Part shown: positions 32,489 to 43,685 of the stretch, piece by piece
Numbering within the stretch: the first letter of the stretch is position 1
Layout: the number at the start of each line of letters is the position of its first letter
From: Selaginella moellendorffii
Taxonomy: Eukaryota; Streptophyta; Lycopodiopsida; Selaginellales; Selaginellaceae
Length of the DNA: 64,000 nt
Direction of reading: 5' to 3'
NCBI RefSeq assembly: GCF_000143415.4
Contig: NW_003314261.1
Location: 248,001 to 312,000 of the forward strand
Position numbers and translations under genes: made by a program
Notes under the pieces: model-generated
Databases searched by the model: none
What the model was told of the DNA's origin: nothing
Seen by the model: only the letters and a program-made list of their open reading frames with translations

Positions 32489-35400
32489 ATGCCGAGGAAG
32501 GGCAAGCGTCCGCCCAAGGCATCAGCGGCAGCGCAGCCAGCGAGGTTCGGCATCCAGCATTTCTTCCAGCGCCAAGCATCGCCCTCCTCGCAGCCGCAAG
32601 AGATCGCGCTTCCGGTCAAGCAGGAGCATGTCGACAATGGTCATAGGAAACGTGTCAAGCTGCCGCCTTCGGAGGTTTCGGCGTCGCCGCAGGGGTCTGA
32701 TGATGGAAGCGACGAAATCGTCTGGGAAGCCTCCCCCACTGCCGAGCGATGGCAGGGCTTGAAGCTTGCTTTGCGCCCCTGTCAATCAGGAAAGAATGTG
32801 GGTATAAGCATCACCTCGCCTCGTCTCAAGGTAAAAGCTATATTCTTTGAGGGAGCGTCTAATGGAATTTCTACCAGCTGAATGATCCGAACAAGGAAAA
32901 TGTACCAATCACACAGCCAACGAGCAAACAACAGCTGTTGAGAGTCCCGTCCCCAGCTCCACAATGCAAGGTACGTGGTTTCTCTTTTGTCAGCAGCCGT
33001 TTCCCGATTAGTCATATCCAGGCGCGCTCTGTTATAAAACATGGATCTAAACGGCAAGGAAAGCGCAAGGTATCACATGAAGCTTTCTTTCTCTTTCCCT
33101 TAAAGTTTCTGGTGTGTTTCTTTTAGGTGCTGCTTGATCTACTCGATCAGGTTGAGCTTGTAATTTCTGATGACAAGAAAGCTCCTGGAAGTGAGCCTTG
33201 TGTGGTCCAACCGGCAAGTCACATTCCAAAGAATGACGATGAACAGCACACTAACGTTTCTCGGATCGCGGAGGACACTAAGCCGGATATTTATTATCTA
33301 GTTCTTGAAGTAGGCTACAAGTTTGCTTGTAGACGTATTTCATTCTTTTCTTTTTCAGGTAACAGAATCCGAGTATCAAAAGGAACATGGTCCTGGTTGC
33401 TATCCTCAAAAGGTATCTGAACTTCTTTCTACGAAAAAAACTTATAAACGTCACCGTGCTGCCAGGTTTTGCGGCTGTTCGATGAGAAAAATGCGGTTGA
33501 GAAACTAGTTCACCTTCGTGATGAATGGTAGGCTTGTAAGCTGCTGCATTTTAAAGAGCTCACGTTATCGTTGTGCAGGAGTTCTAGTGTCATACGACCT
33601 GGTGATACTGTAAACATAATCGGAGACTTCGGGGCTGACAACAAGTGCATAGTTGACCACAAAGCTAATTTGCTTGTACTTCACCCAGATGTGCTTGTTT
33701 CTGGATCACGGGTATGTTTTTTCTTTTTTATCTTTCTACGTGGATGTTTTTCTTTTATGCGTATATTCAGGTAGGATCAAGTTTCAGTTGTTCCAGAAGA
33801 GCTGTCTTGAACGAGAGGCTCAAGTCGTTCGATAGTTCTATGGCTGCATTGCTAGGGACAATGCTTCATCGTCTCTTTCAGGTGTAACAGTGTTGATTTT
33901 GTGATCTCATTTTCATCCTGTTCTTCTGTTTGGCAGAAAGCGTTAACTGCTGAAAAACCATCGCATGACGATTTGCAAGTTCAAGCCAAAAGGATTGTTT
34001 TGGATCATATAGATGGTTTGTATGCTCTAGCAGGTAAAATTCTGGTTATATTTTATTTTTGGAGGTTTCTATTCATCAATTGTGCAGGGAATGAAAAGGA
34101 AGCGCTCATCAAGCTTGTTGACGCCATTCCTCCACTATTGGACTGGTTGCAAACCTACAGAAACCCCAAGGTAACCTGAGTCCAGCTGTGCTTTGACTCA
34201 TCTTCCCTTCAGGAATCATCTGAAGCTAATATTGACTTTGGTATGGGGACTGGTGAACGCCGTGTCGCCATTACAGAGGTACTGCACCAAAACTTTAAGA
34301 TGTATGAATCACGCTTTCACTCTTTTCAGGTTGTAGATATTGAGGAGATGATCTTGTCGCCGAAGTACGGGCTCAAAGGAATGATCGATGCATCGGTAAG
34401 AGTCGACGAGGAACACATGCCCCTTGAGTTCAAAACGGGGAGAGCAACAACTGGTCAGGTTAATATAAACACTAGAATTCGGCTTTGAAGCGTAAAGCTT
34501 GAACAATTTTGACAGGCTGGAGTAGAGCATCGTGCCCAGGTTATTTTATACACGCTTTTGATGTCCGACAGGTGCGTTGCTTTTCTTTAAAAATACTCTT
34601 TTATAGTTTCTTGCAGGTATTCCCAAGACGTGAATCAAGGAATGCTGTATTACCTGCATACCAAACAGACTCTGGTATTTCGAGGATTCATGTAGTGTCT
34701 AATCTGATCAAGTTCAAAGCAGGGCATTCAGGCTCAACGTGCGGACGTTACAGGTCTTTTGATGCGGCGGAACGAGCATGCATCTCATCTGCTTCGTGCT
34801 TTGTCAACTCAGGCTTTACCGCCAATGTTGCAGGTTAGATGTTTCTTTCTTCCACCAAAAAGTAACCGATTCTATGCAGAGCTCGCACATGTGCCGTGGA
34901 TGCCCGCTCCTTGACGTGTGCACTATGTACCATAAGGTGTGTGCTCACAAATGTCGATGTTTTCGAGACCCTGACAATGAGCTTCAGTTGCAAGACGGTG
35001 GAACGGGAGAGTCCAGTGGGCTCGGGGAAGTTTTTGATGCATTCACTGCCCACCTAAATCACAAGCATGGGAAATTTCTTCAGCATTGGGAACATTTGAT
35101 TGATTTGGAAGCTCAATTGCATTTTGTAAGTACGTTATGGCGTTTTCTTTGGTCTCAATTCTGCTTGTTATCTCAGTCCTCTCAAAGCGAAATATGGAGA
35201 ACTTACGGTGGTCAGCGGGAAGAACGTAATCGATGTCTTTCGTCAATGGTCATAACATCCTTCAATGATGACAAGGAAAGGCCTGGAAGCGTTATTTATC
35301 GTTTTCAAAAGGCAGCATCATCGAGTAATCTACAAAAGGGTAACCAGGAACAAATATTCACATTAGGAGATTACGTGGTATGTGCTTTGGTTGTTCTTTT

Positions 35401-37870
35401 TCCCTTTATGATGTTTTCCGCAGTTGTTGAGCACGGAAAGTGGTTTTTTCGCACTTGCCGGAGGTATTGTCAGAAGTGTCAACCCTGACTGCGTTATGGT
35501 AACGCTTGCTTGTCTTCTCTGATTATGACTTACATTGTTTCCAGGTCTCCGTATCTCGTGCGCTAAGGTTGCCTGGAACTACCAAGGCAAACAGAATATT
35601 TCATGAAGTGTGGCGACTAGATAGGGATGATAGTAGTTCCTCTTTTGCTGTTATGAGGTAAGCCATCTGGAAAATTTTGTTGCTCTAACTTGTCCTTCGA
35701 AGATATAATGTGTTACAACTTTTTGTGAGAGATGGGGCTAGGCGTTCCCGCGAACTTATTGTCGATCTTGAGGTAAGCATTTACGATTTTAGATGTTCTG
35801 TGTGGATGTTCTCGACCAGGCACCGGTGTTCGACAATTTTTTAAGAGTTAGCCAAGACCCTGCTTCAACTTATGTTAATACACTAACAAATCTGAACAAA
35901 GACCAGCGCAGTGCTATCGGGAAGGTAAGCTTGGTTTTATATGTTCACCCCAAGTGTACTCACGGGAATGTTTCGTGCAGATAATCTCAGCCAGAGACTA
36001 CTGTCTAATACTGGGAATGCCTGGCACAGGAAAGACCTCAACAATCGTCTATGCGGTACGGGCTCTGCTCTTAAGAGGCTTGTCTATTTTGTTGGCGTCG
36101 TACACGAACTCTGCTATTGACAACATACTTTTGAAACTGAAGTCCCAGGTGTGATGAATATTGTCGTTCTTCTCAAGCACGTGGTGTTGCAGGGCGTAGA
36201 CTTCGTTCGTGTGGGTAGGCCAGAAACGATTCATCCCGAGCTTGTTCAACATGCCATAGGGACAAACGTGACATCTGTCGACGAGCTGAGTTTGAAAATA
36301 AGTCAAGCTCGAGTAGTTGGAGCGACTTGCCTTGGCATAACGCACGCTTTATTTTCCAGACGGAAGTTCGACGTCTGCATCGTTGACGAGGCTGGACAGA
36401 TTACTTTACCTGTGAGTGTTTGTGACAGTGTACTATCACTGAAGCTGCTGTATCCAGGTTTGTTTAGGACCGCTGCGGTATGCACGAGCCTTCGTTCTTG
36501 TTGGTGATCATTATCAGCTCCCTCCTCTTGTTCAGGTGCTAAATTAGTCTTTTGCTGTAGTGACATCACACATGCATTGCAGAGTGCGGAGGCTAGAGAA
36601 AAGGGAATGGCTATCAGCCTCTTTCGCAAGCTTTCCGAAGCGCACCCATTTGCTGTTGCGGCTCTTGAATTCCAGGTAAATTTTCTGCTGTTAGCTGGAT
36701 ATTAGTTGCGTGTTGTGCAGTATCGTATGTGCTCAGCCATAATGAACCTTTCGAATGTTTTAATTTATGGCAATCGTTTGAGATGTGGATCAACCGAAGT
36801 CGCCAACGCTCGGCTTTATGTAGATATTTCAAAGGGATTACCTCCATGGACTCAACAGGTAAATGAGTCTGGTACTCCTAAGACACGATTTTACTAAAGT
36901 ATGCTCTGCAGGTTTTAGATTGCGCGCTAAGTGTACTTTTCCTGGACGTAGGTAATGTTTCACTTTGATTAGTTTTGTCGGGTTACAGATTTCGGATAAA
37001 TGCAGACAATATTAGCTCACAAGATAGGCATCATGGTCACGCAAAGCACAACTCTGTCGAGTGTTCTGTATTGATTGATGTGAGTATCGGTTTCCTCATT
37101 CTTTTCTGAGACCCAGAGTTCGCTCCCAGATACTCCATAATTTAAAGAAAGGTGGTGTGGATACACGCTCCGTGGGGGTGATCAGCCCTTACAAAGGCCA
37201 GGTAGATTACATCAGGCAACGGATAAGTGACAATGGTGCAGGCCTCGCGGACGTCGAAGTCCATACTATCGACAAATACCAGGTTGGTTTCCTATGTTCC
37301 ATGAAACGTAACATCTGTTTGTCAGGGAAAAGACAAGGATTGCATTCTAGTATCGTTTGCGCTATCCGAAGATCATCGAGTTTTAGGATCCCTTCTAACA
37401 GACTGGCATCGAATCAATGTTGCAATAACCAGAGCCAAGGTAAAGCGGCACTTACATCTATCCACTCAGCTGATGTTCAACTGCAGAAAAAGCTTATCAT
37501 GATTGGCTCCATGAAGGCACTTTCGTCAATTCCATTGCTTGGGCTTCTTATTCAGCAGGTGAGATTCGTTAAGAGCTCGAGACGGATGCTTTAAGTATGT
37601 TCCTTTCAGGTGCAGGACCAAGGCGGCCTAGTTAGGCTTCCTGAAGATCCATACAAGGTTGTAATTTAGCAGCAGGATGAGGCAAAGGAGTAATCATACC
37701 TATTATCCTAGACTGAAGAAAACGATCACGAGCCAGAAGATATCGGCCACCATGTCTCCAGTGCAGTATGCCATCTCAAGAATCAAGTGATGATGAATGT
37801 CAAAGGTGAGCTGGTTGTCACGCCACAGCCTCATTGGAACTTGCTGAGGGAGGCCAATCTCTACAAGTAA
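32489..37870 (+). CDS. DNA2: DNA replication nuclease-helicase DNA2 (JHS1)
   Basis: The start [20 protein letters not shown] leads into GIQHFFQRQ, which resembles a PCNA-binding PIP box. The nuclease part shows [20 protein letters not shown] then [13 protein letters not shown] (ExK of RecB nucleases) and [15 protein letters not shown]. The cysteines of an Fe-S cluster fit [13 protein letters not shown] and [10 protein letters not shown]. The helicase part has Walker [60 protein letters not shown] and [11 protein letters not shown]2 trims long Okazaki flaps and resects DNA ends. The end is ambiguous: reading through KVVI gives a stop at 37667-37669, whereas splicing GTTGTA..CTAG joins PEDPYK to [12 protein letters not shown] and stops at 37868-37870. 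A second ATG at 32478 is out of frame. Confidence 0.9.
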
Positions 37871-38090
37871 TGCTCTGAGCCAAACGGTCGTTCTTTGGCT
37901 GCATGAGAGGCAGCCAAATACTCCCTTTAGAGACTCATATGGAAATTAGGCTCATAAAAGATAGAAATCTAGACTTCTTAGATTATGCTACACTTCCTCT
38001 TGAGGTTCTTTACCACCCAACCACCTCAAACTACCTCAAAAGTTCCATTGCACCACAGTGTGAACCCTAGGATAAATTAAGTCTTTTACC
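37871..38090. other. Post-DNA2 intergenic sequence
   Basis: No gene is recognised. A/T content rises, and the region passes into the decayed copia element on the minus strand. Confidence 0.5.
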
Positions 38091-39480
38091 CTAACATGCT
38101 TTAATATCTTGTCCCGTACCATGGAATCCAACTTTTTGGAATAAAATTGGAAGTGAGTATCCTTGCCCAATCAGCGTCACTAAAGCTAAGTTGCCCACCC
38201 TGGTACCACAAGTAGGCGATATAACAAGCTCCCGATTGACTGGATGAGTTTGATAGAGAATGTTAATTCCTTGTGCACAGTCACCAATCAGCTCCATCAT
38301 GCCAAGAAAATATCTCAGAAGTGCCTTCATCTCGAACTGGGTCGACAGGTTCTTCTTCACATGAGCAAACATGGCAGTGACCAGATTGTCATCGACATAG
38401 AGGCCAAGGATGGTGAAATCCGGTGGGCAGAACTGGATGTAAAGATTGCTGCGACTCTCTTTTCCTAGTTTAGCAAATCCATCTGGCTGCTGCATGTAAA
38501 TTTCCTCCTTCAATTCTCCATAGAGATAAGCAGTAGTGACATGTAACTGCTCTATGTCCTAGTCACCCGCACCAGCAAACTTGAGAAGGCATGAAGAATC
38601 CATGAAAGTCAGTTCCAAGGACTTGTGAGCAGCCTTATGCATGCCTTGGAATGCAAGAAACAAACACGTGCCATTCTTCCTCTGCGAATGCGAATGCATC
38701 TCATCCTCCATTGCAGCAAGCTAGAATTTAGCTCCTGGAGAATCCATGGCTTGAGCATAAGAGCAGGGCACCATCAGAAGTTTCTAATAGTGGAGGCGAT
38801 TGTCTGGCATGGACTGTCAAATCTGGAGGAACGAGATCCAGGGGACATTCACCACTGGTGTCACTGAGATGGAGATTGAGCCCACTCAAAGCTCCTCAGG
38901 AGGATATCTCAAAGATGAAGAAGCTCCCACAGTTTCTGGAGGAGTTAGGCTGTGAGACAAGCTTGTTAAAGGTCACCTGCTGATAATCACTATGTGTGTA
39001 GCAGGATTCCGGAGATGCCAGGCAGCATGAATTTGGAGACGCCAAGCAGCCTGTAACCCAAGAATTTACACTCAACGCTCTTAGCATCAAGCTTTCTTCA
39101 TGTGGCCCAAGCTTCACAGCCAAAGATGCGCAAGTGTGAAACCAAGGGCTTCCATCCAATGTCCGTCCACAGGGTAACAAATTTTGGACGTAGTTAGCTA
39201 GCTGAATAGCGTCAACTGGGCCACTAACCTGTAGCATCGCTCGTGTACTTTCCACCAGAGTGTGATTCTTCCTCTCAACACAACCGTTTTGCTGGGGAGA
39301 ATAAGCAGCTGTGAATTCTTCAGCCTCTTGGCAAACTCGATTGAATTCACCTTACCACCTCCGTCACACCTGAGTAGTTTCAAGTGCTGCCCTCTTTCCT
39401 ACAGCTTTGAACCTGAGAAATGTTGTAACACTTCAGATTTGAGGTGTAGAAGATACACCACCGTGCAACTAAAAAACTAG
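38091..39480 (-). mobile_element. Degenerate Ty1/copia retrotransposon fragment (integrase and reverse transcriptase)
   Basis: Read on the minus strand from 39480 downward, the translations are broken by frameshifts and stops. They still show integrase-core words (LKLLRCDGGGKVNSIEFAKR, HERCYRLVA, VESTRAMLQVSGP, IQLANYVQNLLP, TLDGSPWF). Further down they show reverse transcriptase: DIEQLHVTTAYLYGELKEEI, YMQQPDGF, and LYVDDNLVTA (the YVDD catalytic box). The order integrase then RT is the copia order. I found no LTRs, gag or protease, so the ends are uncertain. It lies antisense to, and just after, DNA2. Confidence 0.78.
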
Positions 39481-39924
39481 AACTGCCACAACTCCAGCTT
39501 GTGCTGGTCATGGATGCCTCAAGCATGAAAACTCACATCTTCATATAGGATCACCTTATGCTCTTGGTCTGCTAGTCCAATGTCAAGGTTGTACAGTCAA
39601 TAACTTGAACGATGAGCAATAAGAGCCTCTCCATCAAGAGGTGAGCAAGAGAGGAATTTTCGTGGGGAGCTCAATCCACCAACTTAGAGCATGGTCATGG
39701 AACATCTAGCACATCCCAATCCCCTCAAGCATCATGTGAATTAGAAGTGTTGAGATCCTTGTTCACTTTTTCAATGCATTTTAATTTTTTCCGGTGGACT
39801 AGGATATTCAAAGTGTGCCACAGGATCTAGCGCATTTTAATCTGCTCCACGAAAGCAGCCACACTCCATCCGAGGTTGCATCGCCTGTTAAGGTAAGGAG
39901 TCCTGTAGCCTAACGTTTCCCTGC

Positions 39925-40640
39925 CAGGAAGATCATCCTGGCCGAGAATCTTCTAAGCTGCGAGACGGGGAGCCCCAAGATCCTGGCCTTCACAAAAGCC
40001 CCTCGTTGAGCATCCACCACTGTCTCGACACCGAGTTGGACATCTTGCCTTCTTCCAAAAAACCACACCAGGTACATACATTGTCAATCAATTCTGTAGA
40101 GTGTTCTTCCTTGGAACCGTGACACAAGACTCCTGAGAGATGCCCCTGAGAGCGTGGACGACTACTACCTCATACTGGACTGGAGTTGCAACAACACAGT
40201 CGCCGTCGCTCTGGGGCCTGGCGTCTACCTGTGGGACGCCGACACTGGCTAGAGCTTCCAACTTAGCAAATGCGAGGAGCATGACACGGTGACAAGCATT
40301 GCACAGTGGGACTGAGCAGCGCACGCATCCATGCCACCAGCAGTAGCCAGGTTTGTGATCTCAACTTCCTCGTGCAAGCTCTTCTTTCTTGGAACATGTA
40401 GATTCGAACCTTTAGCAGTCACTCATCACGTGTCACGTCTCTGACTTGAAATGGATCATCCAAAAGCTGCGACCACAAGATCATAAACCACGACGGTAAA
40501 ACCTTGGCTTGCTTCCGATGATGGAACGATTAGCTTTGCAAGGCGTCAGTTCTCACGGGACACTGTCAAGAGGCGTGCGGCTTGAAGTGGTCACCATGTG
40601 CAGCGGCAGCAACGATAATCTACTCCATATCTGGTGTGAG
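39925..40640 (+). pseudogene. CDC20: CDC20/FZR-type WD40 pseudogene, 5' part
   Basis: Three-frame reading shows pieces of an APC/C activator. ENLLSCETGSPKILAF lies near 39945-39990 and [20 protein letters not shown] at about 40155-40210. [12 protein letters not shown] is followed by a stop, and HDTVTSIAQWD precedes another. SRVTSLT.NGSS, INHDGK, GHCQEACGLKWS and finally NDNLLHIW end near 40635. Frameshifts and stops separate these blocks. CDC20-family proteins carry the same blocks in the same order. Coding similarity ends abruptly at the left end of an AT-rich insertion, and the remainder resumes at about 48480. Confidence 0.78.
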
Positions 40641-41141
40641 AGATAGAGATGATGTGGCATTTAATTCAATAAAAAAAATTATCACACAATTATTATTTCT
40701 ATTATTATTCAATAACACCATACTCATACTTGTATGGTGGAGATTTGTAATAGTTGGTGGTGGAGGTGACTCGTATTTGTACTCCTAAAAGGGACATTGA
40801 AGATAAGAGAGAGGTAAATAAGCTATTTGAAGATATTTGACATTATCCAGTAGTGTCCTAGTATGTTTTTTACATTTATTATGGCACATTAATATATGAC
40901 CATATTTTATTATAATAAATAAAGAAGTAAAAATATAGATAATTAAACATTATTTAATTACTCAAGGGTTTGCTATAGAACACCACTCAACACCAAGGTG
41001 TTCCAAATGGTGATTGCAATTTATATCTTAGAAGGCAAATGACTCACAAGATGCTTCAATCTCATAAACCACATAGTACCATTAAGAATATAAAAAGTAA
41101 GTTATTGTGGTCAATGGGCATGCACATGCCCTTTAATAGGG

Positions 41142-41789
41142 AAGATTTCGTATAGTAATTTTTTGAATGTAATTAGGATGATTAAGTGTTTAGTAGTAGT
41201 AGAAGTGGGAACTTAATAAGTTATGGCTAAAACCACATATTAGTGACAAAATTGAAGTTATAATAATAAGCAAAAATGTGTGTAAGAAAGGATTAAGGAT
41301 TTAAAAGATGAGAGGAAAGGGAAAGGTATGAGAAGGGCCACATTAGTTACATACACACACAATAGGTTAAACTATTTTTCATATCTTTGCATAGGGTATT
41401 CTTTTTGTAAAATGTTTGGTTAAACAAGGCAAGGACATGACAAAGAAAAGAAGATCCAAAAGTTTAAAAATACTAGACTAAAACGAAATAAAATAAGTTG
41501 GAATGCAAAAACAATTATTATATAATATTAATTTTATTACATCTATATACAATTGATGTATAGAAAGTTCTTCTTCATAGTCTGCATATTTCTTCATTAC
41601 TTTTATGGTATTAGAAAATTGACTCCTTGATTTTGGGTGTGAATAATAATAAAAAAAATAAAGGCACAATAATTAATTACTAGTAAGAGAGAGAAAAATT
41701 GAAAATTTATTTTTTACTATTACTTTTAGTACTCTTAGACACTTAATCATCTTTCTTAATTACATAAAAAAATTATTATACAAAATCTT
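41142..41789. repeat. Imperfect inverted repeat pair, MITE-like
   Basis: The arm at 41142-41195, containing TGTAATTAGGATGATTAAGTG, is matched in inverse orientation by CACTTAATCATC...TTAATTACA in 41733-41789, with mismatches and small gaps. Together they could form a hairpin with a loop of about 540 bp. Function unknown. Confidence 0.5.
41190..41286. repeat. Left copy of a ~97-bp inverted repeat shared with 47922-48020
   Basis: The run AGAAGTGGGAAC ... AGTGACAAAATTGAAGTTAT ... AAGCAAAAATGTGTGTAAG reappears reverse-complemented at 47922-48020 as CTTGCACACATTTTTGCTT ... TTCAATTTTGCCACTAAC ... CCCACTTCT. By eye about three quarters of positions agree. Confidence 0.6.
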
Positions 41790-42333
41790 AATATAATTCT
41801 TAATGTAAATTGTTGAAATTGCTTATTGTTACTTGTTGTCAGTGCTTTCTGAATAGCTTAAAACCTAATGTGCTTCATAGTTACTAACTTATTTTTCATC
41901 AAAATAAAAGTTTATTTAAATACCACCCAAATTTAACAACAATACATGTTTAACATTAATTAAGACTTTTTGAACTATTTAGAATCTTTAAAAATTCTAG
42001 AATCAAAGAATAATAATGATAGAAAAAATATTTTTTATCCTTTGCAAAGAAAAATGAGACAAAAGTATCTTTGATGTGTTTTAGTTGGATACAACATAAT
42101 CAACTTGGAAATGTATCAAAAACAAACATTTAATAATGATATTACCGAAGGGAGCAAAGTTTTATCTCAAGTTTTTGAAAATTTTAAACCTTCTTTAGTT
42201 TTAATTAATTTTTTAGATTTAGAGGCATTTTTAGAAGTGATGAAATTAGTAGAAGTCTTTTAAATTTAAAAATATCATTTAAATTTCTGAATTACAAAAT
42301 CAAATATCTAACTAATAAAAATTTATTATGTAC

Positions 42334-42505
42334 TGTGAAGGCCAAGTGTACGGCTACGATGCCGTATACTAATATTAGCGTAGTGAGATTTTGGTAGCCG
42401 TTGAATTGGTTTCAATCCGGACCACTTGCTCCTGTATATAAGCTAGGGTTTTTGGGCTAATTGATATGCACATTTCTGTATCTTTCCATATTCCATGCAC
42501 TCACA
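42334..42505 (+). repeat. 5' LTR (172 bp)
   Basis: Begins TGTGAAGGCCAAG and ends ATGCACTCACA. Includes TGTATATAAGCTAGGG, a plausible TATA region. It differs from the 3' LTR by nine substitutions and a 3-bp indel. Confidence 0.92.
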
Positions 42506-42726
42506 TTGGTGGAGATGAGGGGCACCTTTGATTGTCCCTGAGGAGTGCTTAGATTTGGGATTTCAGTTTAGATCTAACTTTTGCATTATCTAGATCTAGC
42601 TTTATCCATTTCCTTTCTTTTGTTCTTTTCTTTCAGAATTTTGGTTTAGATTTAGCTTTTTGCATTTTCTAGATCTACCATTTCCTTCATTTCTCTTCTT
42701 TTGCTCTTTCTTTTTCATTCGTCTCT

Positions 42727-43660
42727 ATGGCAGATCAGTAATCTCCTCCTTTGACTCTGGAGTAGCAGTTGGTACAATTGCTTGATGTTATGCGCTTGCA
42801 ATTGAACAACCAAACTCAGTTGATGGCGGCGTTCACGGCACATGGTACAACTCCTCCTGCTCTTGGTGCCAATCCTCACGTTCGGCCGGAGTTCTTTCGC
42901 GGGAATCCTAGGGATGATGTGTACCATTGGTTTGATCACTTTACGGTGATTGCCACATATCATTCTTGGGATGATGCTCGACGTTTGTGTGAGTTTCCCA
43001 CGTGTCTCCAAGGGACGGCGTTGCAGTGGTACAACGGTTTGGGAGCAGTCACTCGCGGGGATTGGAGTGTTCTTCCGGATGTCTTCAAACGCACCTTCGG
43101 ACATGCCGATGACTATGATGATGCTTTCCAAAAATTGCATCGTCTTCGCCAAGGGCCATCTGAGTCAGTGATGCAATTTGGTGTTCGTTTCCGAAGTCTT
43201 TTGCTTCTTGTAGAGCCAAATATGTCAGAGCAGGTCAAGCTAGGAATGTTGTGGCTAGCACTTCGTCAAGATCTTGTCAGACTTGTGCATGCACTTGCTC
43301 CTGCCACCCTTGATGATGCCCTTCACTTGGCACAATGTTATGAGACATTGCCTTTTCCACTTCTCGCTGCATGCCCTTCAGCTCCACTTCCTGTGGGTGA
43401 TGGTCCTGTTTCAATGGAGGTTGATGCTGCTGCTGCTCGAGTCCAAGGTCAAGGGCGAGGACATGATCGTGGCCGTGATGTTCGCTACTGGGCATGTGAT
43501 GAAGTTGGTTATACTTATCGGCGTTGTCGGCGTTTTCCGGATTGGCGACCTCCATTTCCTGGGTGGAGACCTTGGCATCAACAACGTCCCGTTGGTGCTG
43601 TTGCAATTGAAGGTTTGGACACCGAGATGCATCTGGGAAACGAGGAGTCACGCGAGTAAC
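42727..43660 (+). pseudogene. gag: gypsy gag (broken)
   Basis: The probable original start is ATGGCAGATCAG at 42727, followed at once by TAA and a little later TAG. From 42769 the frame is open and carries the gag capsid signature: RPEFFRGNPRDDVYHWFDHF, CLQGTALQWYNGLG, FGVRFRSLLLLV. A zinc knuckle remains as YWACDEVGYTYRRC, with the first Cys and the His both changed to Tyr. The frame then shifts into protease. Confidence 0.8.
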
Positions 43661-43685
43661 AGAAGGACCTTGCGCGAATAAGTCA

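Larger units (their letters stand above)
40661..42333. other. AT-rich non-coding stretch, left of the gypsy element
   Basis: About 1.7 kb with no supportable gene. It contains internal inverted repeats (41142-41195 against 41733-41789; 41190-41286 against 47922-48020) and poly-A/T runs. Confidence 0.6.

Noticed and set aside
38244-38468. Plus-strand frame within the copia fragment
   Set aside because: It is antisense to the recognisable YVDD reverse transcriptase segment.
41478-41669. Short minus-strand frame in the AT-rich block
   Set aside because: It is rich in Tyr, Ile, Lys and Asn as expected from random AT-rich DNA and has no homology cue.
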